From NCBI GenBank assembly GCA_965366365.1, contig CBDUEV010000007.1, positions 1-64,000 on the forward strand: 64,000 nucleotides of DNA, given 5' to 3'. This DNA is from CBDUEV01 sp965366365. GTDB lineage: Bacteria > Actinomycetota > Acidimicrobiia > Spongiisociales > JAENVV01. A program made the translations under genes and the position numbers. The stretch's first letter is position 1; each line of letters starts with the position of its first letter. The notes below the pieces were generated by a model. The model worked only from the letters and a program-made list of their open reading frames with translations, was not told where the DNA came from and did no database searches. Positions 56,483 through 64,000 of this stretch are shown in pieces.

Positions 56483-56496
56483 CGAACATATGTTCG
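56483..56496 (+). promoter_or_regulatory. SOS (LexA) box overlapping the HNH start codon
   Basis: CGAACATATGTTCG is a perfect palindrome and fits the Gram-positive/mycobacterial LexA box CGAACNNNNGTTCG. It covers ATG 56490 itself, so LexA binding would block initiation of transcription or elongation at the gene start. Confidence 0.75.
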
Positions 56497-57659
56497 ATAC
56501 ACCCATCCGACTGCTCCTCGACAAAGCCACCGAAGTGGCGGCGGCAGAAGTGTTGGACCTGGTTCGGTCCGATGACCTCACCGCCGGGTATGTGGCCTTG
56601 CGCAGAACGATCGATCGACTCGAAGCCGAGGCCCAGCGCCGCCTGGCCGCCATCGATCAGCGCGTCGCCTACTCCGAGCACGGGTACACGTCGCCCACGG
56701 CGTTTGTGAAACACACCACCAGAACCACCGGCGGCAAGGCTCGCCAGGCGGTCGTGGCCGCCCGCGGCGCCCGACACATGCCGCTTGCCACCAAACTGCA
56801 CGAGGCCGGAGAGATCGGCCCTGACCAGCTCCGTGTCCTTCGGTACGCCTACGAGACCCAACTCGACGCCTACCCGGAGGCCGAGCCCATGCTGTGCGAC
56901 CTGGCCCGCCAGCTCGAGTGGGTGGCGGATCTGCGGAGAGCAGTCGAGTACTGGAGCCAGGCGGTGGCGGAGCCTCCGGCAGCTGATGGCCGCTACGCGC
57001 GCCGCTACCTCTACGCCTCCCGCACTCTCGACGGCATGGTCAAAGTCGACGCCCTCTTCGACCCAGAGGGAGGCGAGATCGTGCTGGACAGGCTGCTCGC
57101 CGCCACGCCACCAGTTGCCGATGGCGATGCCCGAACCCCGGCCCAGAGACGAGCGGACGCACTCATCGATCTCATCAACGGCGGACCAGGAGGCGAGCCC
57201 GGCGCCGGGTACCGGGCGAACCGCGCCCATCTCCAAGTCCACGTCTCCTACGGAACCCTCCGCGACCTCTCGCCCAGCCTGTCAGAGACCACTTCAGGCC
57301 ACGTCCTCACCCCTCGAGCCATCCGTCGCATTTCCTGCGACGCTTCGATCAACCGGATCGTCTTCGGACCCGACAGCGAACCCCTCGAGATGGGACGCCG
57401 GGTCCGCATGCCGCCGGAGCCACTCCGCCGGGCCGTCGTGGCCCGGGACCGGCACTGCCAATTCTCCGGATGCGACCGCCCGCATTGGTGGTGCGACGTC
57501 CACCATGTCGACCATTGGGCCGACGGCGGCACGACGAACCTCGACAACCTCCGCTTGTACTGTCGCCATCATCATCGCCTCCTCCACGAAGGCGCATGGA
57601 AACCCAACAGATCGCCGAGAGGGCCAAAGAGAGCGGCACGCACGGGTGACCCTCCATAG
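56490..57659 (+). CDS. DUF222 / HNH endonuclease (13E12 repeat family)
   Basis: 389 residues from ATG 56490. The DUF222 helical region covers about 1-300 (LLLDKATEVAAAEVLDLVRS; LHEAGEIGPDQLRVLRYAYE), followed by an HNH nuclease with CQFSGCDRPHWWCDVHHVDHW and NLDNLRLYCRHHHRLLHEG: two zinc-type Cys pairs and the catalytic His. These 13E12-type genes are multi-copy in actinobacteria and several mycobacterial copies are in the SOS regulon, in keeping with the LexA box on this start codon. It is the only plus-strand gene between the two ribosomal clusters. Confidence 0.9.
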   Translation: MFDTPIRLLLDKATEVAAAEVLDLVRSDDLTAGYVALRRTIDRLEAEAQRRLAAIDQRVAYSEHGYTSPTAFVKHTTRTTGGKARQAVVAARGARHMPLATKLHEAGEIGPDQLRVLRYAYETQLDAYPEAEPMLCDLARQLEWVADLRRAVEYWSQAVAEPPAADGRYARRYLYASRTLDGMVKVDALFDPEGGEIVLDRLLAATPPVADGDARTPAQRRADALIDLINGGPGGEPGAGYRANRAHLQVHVSYGTLRDLSPSLSETTSGHVLTPRAIRRISCDASINRIVFGPDSEPLEMGRRVRMPPEPLRRAVVARDRHCQFSGCDRPHWWCDVHHVDHWADGGTTNLDNLRLYCRHHHRLLHEGAWKPNRSPRGPKRAARTGDPP

Positions 57660-57684
57660 CGAGCCCGAAGATCGCCTCGGAGCA

Positions 57685-58851
57685 TCAGGTCTCTGCCGGT
57701 AGCGGGAGACGGGTCTCGAGGAACTCGGTGATCGCGGCAACCACGGCGCGGGTACGGGGCGAGTGGATGGCGTCGAAGGCGTGTTGGCCGCCGGCCACCT
57801 CGAGGTACTCCACCACGGAATTCGAGACGGCCTCGAGGTGGGTGACGAACTGGCGCGCTTCATGCGGAGGGACCAATGAGTCGCGGGCTCCATGGACCAC
57901 CAAGAACCCAGGGGCAGCGGAGTGGACCTGGTCGAGCGGTGAAGCCAACCGATACGCCTCCGGCGCCTCCGCCGGAGTGGCTTTCATCACCGCCTTCGGG
58001 ATGACCGGCCAGTCGTGGCGGGTCTGGTTCCGGTTGACGAAGTCGTAGACCCCGTACATCGGGACACACCCGGCCACCGAGGTATCGACGTCCTCGAATC
58101 CGGGCTGCAGCTCCCGGTTGGCGGCCGTCAGTGCCGCCAGGGAGGCCAGATGTCCCCCGGCCGAACCACCGGACAGGACCATCCGGGCCGGGTCGACGCC
58201 CCACTCGGTGCCCTTCCCTTTCGCCCACGCCACGGCCCGCTTCACCGCCACCAGGTGCTCCGGGAAGGTGGCTCGAGGAGAGAGCGGGTAGCGGATCGTC
58301 AACACCACCCAACCGCGGCCGGCCAAGTGGTGCATCATCGTCCTCGCCTGCCGATGGGGATCACCCCCCGTCCATCCACCCCCGTGGACGTAGACCAGGG
58401 TGGGAGAAGGCGAGCCGTCGTGTTCGGTCCGCCGCAGAATGTCGAGGGTGAGATCGTCCGTATACGGAATCCGGCGATCCACGGCGATCGCTCGGGGCAA
58501 CCGGGGTCCGGTCAGGTCCCACCAGGGGCCACCCACACGCCGTCCCGCCTCCACGCCGGCGTGAAGACGATTCACCGTCCGCCAGGTCTGGAGGAGAAGC
58601 ACCACCAACCCCACCACGGATGCTCCCCACAACCAGGCACCCAACCGTCCGATGTTGCCCGACCAGCCGCCCAGTTGGAAGAACACCCAACCGAACACCA
58701 ATCGAATCGGCAGGAGGATCACAGCATGCTCCCCCACGATCATGGCCATGAGCCACCAGCCAGGGATGGGCGAGCGAGGATTCGGCCGGCGCAGGGCATT
58801 GACCGTCACCAGCAGCGCGACCAACCCGTAGAGGTAGAAGAGCACCGACAT
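57685..58851 (-). CDS. Membrane-anchored alpha/beta-hydrolase (HSL/esterase type)
   Basis: 388 residues from ATG 58851. The N-terminus has about three hydrophobic helices (LFYLYGLVALLVTVNAL; WLMAMIVGEHAVILLPIRLVFG; LWGASVVGLVVLLLQTW), then the hydrolase with oxyanion HGGGWTGG, nucleophile elbow VLSGGSAGGHLASLAAL, acid VVHGARDSLVPPHEA and His in GGQHAFDAIHS. Lipid ester or xenobiotic ester hydrolysis is likely. The frame extends 70 codons upstream into the GNAT gene without similarity. Neighbour to GNAT on the same strand. Confidence 0.85.
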   Translation of the reverse strand: MSVLFYLYGLVALLVTVNALRRPNPRSPIPGWWLMAMIVGEHAVILLPIRLVFGWVFFQLGGWSGNIGRLGAWLWGASVVGLVVLLLQTWRTVNRLHAGVEAGRRVGGPWWDLTGPRLPRAIAVDRRIPYTDDLTLDILRRTEHDGSPSPTLVYVHGGGWTGGDPHRQARTMMHHLAGRGWVVLTIRYPLSPRATFPEHLVAVKRAVAWAKGKGTEWGVDPARMVLSGGSAGGHLASLAALTAANRELQPGFEDVDTSVAGCVPMYGVYDFVNRNQTRHDWPVIPKAVMKATPAEAPEAYRLASPLDQVHSAAPGFLVVHGARDSLVPPHEARQFVTHLEAVSNSVVEYLEVAGGQHAFDAIHSPRTRAVVAAITEFLETRLPLPAET

Positions 58852-58930
58852 CTCGCCAGTCTCCCATGCCCGACCGACAAGCTGGAGCAGCTGCGGCGGA
58901 CGGCAAGCCGCGCCCGGCCGCGTGTCCTGC

Positions 58931-59413
58931 CTACGCCCAGACCATCTCGCCGTCGGGGTCCAGCGTCCCGGTGGGGACCAGCCCGAGGGCCGTCGCCACC
59001 TTTGCCGATACAGCGTGGGAGGGATGGATGTGAGCCGTGAACCGTCGAACCCCCTGCCCACTCAACCATGCGCACATCGCCAGGGCCGCCTCCGTGGCGT
59101 AGCCGTTTCGCTGCCACGGGACCCCCACGAGCCAGGCCACATCGGCTGCCTCGTCGGTCACGGTCGCCTGGACCTGACCGATGGCACCGCCCCCGAGACG
59201 AATGATCCAGTTGTGCCAGACCTCGTCATGACGCGGTGCACCGGATGCCTGGAACGCGTACCGGTCGGTGAGCTGCTCCAGCGTCGGAGGGGCCCCTCCC
59301 GTGAAGGAATAGAGCGCCGGGTCGGCCAGCACCGACACCATGTCGACCGCCGCGGACGGGTCGAGCGGTGTCAAGGCGAGCCGGCTCGATTCGATTGGAG
59401 CTGTCGACACCAT
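58931..59413 (-). CDS. GNAT N-acetyltransferase
   Basis: 160 residues from ATG 59413 (AAGG 9 bases upstream; ATG 59434 is also possible). RimJ/RimL-like layout: SSRLALTPLDPSAAVDM, IRLGGGAIGQVQATV, and the acetyl-CoA loop VPWQRNGYATEAALAMCAWL (Q/RxxGxG/A is here QRNGYA). TAGGAT at 59440-59445 is a candidate -10. Substrate unknown. Confidence 0.82.
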   Translation of the reverse strand: MVSTAPIESSRLALTPLDPSAAVDMVSVLADPALYSFTGGAPPTLEQLTDRYAFQASGAPRHDEVWHNWIIRLGGGAIGQVQATVTDEAADVAWLVGVPWQRNGYATEAALAMCAWLSGQGVRRFTAHIHPSHAVSAKVATALGLVPTGTLDPDGEMVWA

Positions 59414-59483
59414 CGCGACCACCCTTCCAGTCATTCCGCATCCTACGGGCGTCTCGTCGGACCGGCGGCCCGGTGAGCAAGAC

Positions 59484-59514
59484 AAAAGGCCCGGTCGCCA
59501 TGACCGGGCCTTTT
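59484..59514. terminator. Terminator of the rpsL-rpsG-fusA-tuf operon
   Basis: 13-bp perfect stem (59484-59496 with 59502-59514), 5-base loop, with AAAA/TTTT at the ends, so it works in both directions. It separates tuf from the GNAT gene. Confidence 0.88.
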
Positions 59515-59542
59515 GCTGGATCTCAACCCGTCGAACGGGTCC

Positions 59543-59578
59543 TTAGGTGACGTTCTTGGGGTTAGGTGACGATCTTGG
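59543..59578 (-). repeat. 19-bp tandem duplication of the tuf 3' end
   Basis: TTAGGTGACGWTCTTGG occurs at 59543-59559 and 59562-59578 with one mismatch. The second copy includes the real tuf stop codon; the first is an extra copy of the last five codons and stop just beyond it. Confidence 0.85.
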
Positions 59579-60749
59579 TGACTCGTCCGGCGCCGACCGT
59601 CCGGCCACCCTCACGAATAGCGAACCGCTGACCCTCCGTCATGGCAATCGGCGCGATCAACTGCACCGTCATCTCCGTGTTATCACCCGGCATCACCATC
59701 TCGGTGCCCGCCGGCAACGTCACCGAACCCGTCACATCCGTCGTCCGGAAATAAAACTGCGGCCGATACCCAGAGAAGAACGGATTATGCCGACCCCCCT
59801 CATCACGACTCAAAATATACACAGAAGCCTCAAACTCGGTATGAGGCGTAATCGAACCAGGCTTCGCCAACACCTGACCCCGCTCCACATCATCCTTACC
59901 CGTACCCCGCAACAACACCCCCACATTGTCACCAGCACGACCCTCATCCAACAACTTCCGGAACATCTCAATCCCCGTCGCCACCGTCTTGGACGTCGGA
60001 CGAATCCCAACGATCTCAACCTCTTCGTTGACCTTCAAAATCCCCTGCTCAACACGACCCGTCACCACCGTCCCACGACCCGTAATCGAAAACACATCCT
60101 CAATCGGCATCAAAAACGGCTTCTCCGTATCACGCTCCGGCTCAACCACATACGAATCGACCTGCTCCATCAACTCCATGATCTGCTCAGCCGCCGCCTC
60201 ATCGCCCTCCAACGCCTTCAACGCAGAACCACGCACCACCGGCAAATCATCACCCGGGAACTCATACTCCGACAACAGCTCCCGAACCTCCAACTCCACA
60301 AGGTCCAACAACTCCTCATCATCCACCATGTCAACCTTGTTCAAAAACACCACAATCGACGGCACACCCACCTGACGCGCCAACACCACATGCTCACGCG
60401 TCTGCGGCATCGGACCATCCGCAGCCGACACCACCAAAATCGCCCCATCAATCTGAGCAGCACCCGTAATCATGTTCTTGATGTAATCCGCATGCCCCGG
60501 CATATCCACATGCGCATAATGCCGATTCGCCGTCTCATACTCCACATGAGAAATCGAAATCGTGATCCCACGCTCCCGCTCCTCAGGCGCCTTATCAATA
60601 TTGTCAAACGACGTAAACGCATTCCCCTCAACACGCTCCGACAACACCTTCGTAATCGCCGCCGTCAACGTCGTCTTCCCATGATCAATATGACCCATCG
60701 TCCCAATATTCACATGCGGCTTCGACCGCTCAAACTTTGCCTTGGCCAT
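59562..60749 (-). CDS. tuf: Elongation factor Tu
   Basis: 395 residues. GTPase that brings aminoacyl-tRNA to the ribosome: G1 [11 protein letters not shown], switch [24 protein letters not shown] (G3), LNKVDMVDD (G4), domains 2-3 with [14 protein letters not shown] and [11 protein letters not shown] end. The codons are odd: most end in G or T (GTG, TTG, ACG, GAT, CGT, ATT), while fusA and the ribosomal genes prefer C. The last dozen codons return to C-ending. Twelve bp after fusA. Confidence 0.97.
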   Translation of the reverse strand: MAKAKFERSKPHVNIGTMGHIDHGKTTLTAAITKVLSERVEGNAFTSFDNIDKAPEERERGITISISHVEYETANRHYAHVDMPGHADYIKNMITGAAQIDGAILVVSAADGPMPQTREHVVLARQVGVPSIVVFLNKVDMVDDEELLDLVELEVRELLSEYEFPGDDLPVVRGSALKALEGDEAAAEQIMELMEQVDSYVVEPERDTEKPFLMPIEDVFSITGRGTVVTGRVEQGILKVNEEVEIVGIRPTSKTVATGIEMFRKLLDEGRAGDNVGVLLRGTGKDDVERGQVLAKPGSITPHTEFEASVYILSRDEGGRHNPFFSGYRPQFYFRTTDVTGSVTLPAGTEMVMPGDNTEMTVQLIAPIAMTEGQRFAIREGGRTVGAGRVTKIVT

Positions 60750-60761
60750 GGTGGTTGCCTC

Positions 60762-62864
<2,103 letters not shown>

Positions 62865-63039
62865 CCTTCTTCGTTTCTCTCTTCGGTCCTAGTGGACTCC
62901 GTCTGGGCTCAGAAGCCTGGGAGGGCGTCCGGAGCGAGTGGGTTCGGGCAGCTGTGCTGGATACGGCCGGCCGGCCGAGACCTTCCGGGTGCGCCGCCGC
63001 CGACGGGTCTCCGGAGAGCCCTCTCGGACGACGTGACCG

Positions 63040-63510
63040 CTACCAGCGGTAGTGGGCGAAAGCCTTGTTCGACTCGGCCATCTTGTGAATGTCTTCCCTG
63101 CGCTTGATCGCCGCGCCGGTGCGGTTGCTTGCGTCGAGGATCTCGTTGGCCAACCTCTCCGACATGGCGTTTTCCTTGCGCTTCCGGGCGAAGTCGACCA
63201 GCCACCGAATGGCGAGGGTGTTGGAGCGGCGGGGGGCCACCTCCACGGGGACCTGATAGGTCGAACCACCGACGCGGCGAGACTTCACCTCGACCGACGG
63301 ACGGAGGTTGTCGATAGCCCGCTTGAGGACAACCGACGGATCCTGACCGCTCCGGCGCTCGACGATCTCGAGGGCGCCGTACACGATGGAACGTGACTTC
63401 TCTTTCTTGCCATGGAGCAAGACCTTGTTCGTCACCTGGCTCACGAGAACCGACCGATAGACCGGATCGGGTTCGACCTTACGTTTCTGGGCTGGGCCGC
63501 GACGAGACAT
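63040..63510 (-). CDS. rpsG: Ribosomal protein uS7
   Basis: 156 residues from ATG 63510, sharing one base with the rpsL stop (TGATG). [20 protein letters not shown] start, [36 protein letters not shown] (in parts) and AFAHYRW end. Starts assembly of the 16S 3' domain. Confidence 0.97.
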   Translation of the reverse strand: MSRRGPAQKRKVEPDPVYRSVLVSQVTNKVLLHGKKEKSRSIVYGALEIVERRSGQDPSVVLKRAIDNLRPSVEVKSRRVGGSTYQVPVEVAPRRSNTLAIRWLVDFARKRKENAMSERLANEILDASNRTGAAIKRREDIHKMAESNKAFAHYRW

Positions 63511-63881
63511 CAGGAATCCTTCTTTGTGCCGTACCGGGAGCGAGCTTGACGCCGGCCACTCACCGAGGCGGTGTCCAACGCTCCGCGGATGATCTTGTAG
63601 CGGACGCCGGGAAGATCCTTCACGCGCCCACCACGAACCAAGACGATCGAGTGCTCTTGGAGGTTGTGACCCTCGCCGGGAATGTAGGCCGTGACCTCGA
63701 CACCCGAGCTGAGGCGGACGCGGCAAACCTTGCGAAGGGCAGAGTTCGGCTTCTTGGGGGTCACCGTGTACACGCGCGTACAAACGCCACGACGTTGCGG
63801 CGCTCCCTTGAGGCCGGGGGTCTTTTCCTTCTTCTGCTTGGTGCTCCGACCGTTCCGGACGAGCTGCTGGATTGTCGGCAT
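63510..63881 (-). CDS. rpsL: Ribosomal protein uS12
   Basis: 123 residues from ATG 63881 (AAGGAGAAGG upstream). [11 protein letters not shown] start, [16 protein letters not shown] and [17 protein letters not shown] carry the Lys residues (usual K43 and K88) that are changed in streptomycin-resistant mutants; here both are wild type. Confidence 0.97.
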   Translation of the reverse strand: MPTIQQLVRNGRSTKQKKEKTPGLKGAPQRRGVCTRVYTVTPKKPNSALRKVCRVRLSSGVEVTAYIPGEGHNLQEHSIVLVRGGRVKDLPGVRYKIIRGALDTASVSGRRQARSRYGTKKDS

Positions 63882-63954
63882 CCTTCTCCTTACGCACAAC
63901 AAAATGTCAGCACCGCCACGTGGTGGGCCGACCGTCTCTGCGGAGGTGGCATTC

Positions 63955-64000
63955 CCTGTGTGAAGCGAGCCCAGTGTGAAGTGGACCCTTTGTGAATGGG
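63955..64000. repeat. Three 16-bp tandem repeats upstream of rpsL
   Basis: TGTGAA followed by G or T occurs at 63959, 63975 and 63991, exactly 16 bp apart, each preceded by CCC within the unit. The window ends in the third copy, so the array may be longer. No CRISPR-like spacers. Between this and rpsL (63882-63954) I see no certain promoter. Confidence 0.65.

Noticed and set aside
56105..56489. tRNA or small RNA gene in the rpsJ leader region
   Set aside because: No cloverleaf or T-loop sequence; a protein-gene promoter explains it better.
63955..64000. CRISPR array
   Set aside because: Units are 16 bp with only short degenerate gaps, no spacers and no cas genes.

Overview
The window is high-G+C DNA from an actinobacterium that I cannot name. 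Supporting signs are a WhiB protein, a DevR/DevS-type two-component pair, a SARP/BTAD regulator, a DUF222 (13E12-type) HNH gene, OtsA/OtsB plus a TreS-maltokinase fusion, menaquinone genes and the ribosomal str/S10-spc-alpha layout. The mix of mycobacterial-type regulators with pyruvate:ferredoxin oxidoreductase and an ADP-forming acyl-CoA synthetase suggests a deep-branching lineage (Acidimicrobiia-like is a guess). No tRNA, rRNA, CRISPR array, prophage or insertion sequence was seen.

Layout. 1-4.2 kb (minus): lipoamide block, lpd - E2 acyltransferase - a LipB-LipA fusion cut by the window edge. 4.3-12.7 kb: small genes and trehalose/alpha-glucan metabolism (GH13 glucosidase, otsA-otsB, TreS-maltokinase). 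12.7-24.7 kb: menaquinone synthesis (menE, menB, menA, menH, menD, menF) mixed with arfB, an OmpR-type two-component system and unknown genes. 24.7-26.2 kb: hydrolase and DUF3105 protein. 26.2-31.7 kb: a dormancy/redox island (CBS-BON, Usp, DevR-like regulator, DevS-like kinase, SRPBCC-like, DUF302, WhiB, PIG-L, TusA-like). 31.9-39.5 kb: pyruvate oxidation and acetate-forming energy genes (DHOD-like, NifJ, GNAT/ADP-forming acyl-CoA synthetase), then a SARP regulator. 41.0-56.1 kb (minus): S10-spc-alpha cluster from rpsJ down to rplQ with secY, adk, map and rpoA, but no infA between map and rpmJ. 56.5-59.4 kb: three non-ribosomal genes between tuf and rpsJ. 59.6-63.9 kb (minus): tuf, fusA, rpsG, rpsL.

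Most interesting reading: palindromes resembling the mycobacterial DosR/DevR box lie upstream of the DevS-like kinase and its divergent DevR-like regulator, the SRPBCC/DUF302 pair, whiB, nifJ and the ADP-forming acyl-CoA synthetase. NifJ makes acetyl-CoA and reduced ferredoxin from pyruvate, and the synthetase could convert acetyl-CoA to acetate plus ATP. I infer a hypoxia-controlled route for ATP by substrate-level phosphorylation, wired to a DevRS system that also carries its own Usp and CBS genes. Other points worth checking are the LipB-LipA fusion, a degenerate maltokinase active site, a tuf gene with codon use unlike its neighbours, an SOS box on the start codon of the HNH gene, and many promoters placed for leaderless mRNAs (TANNNT about 7-8 bases before the start codon).
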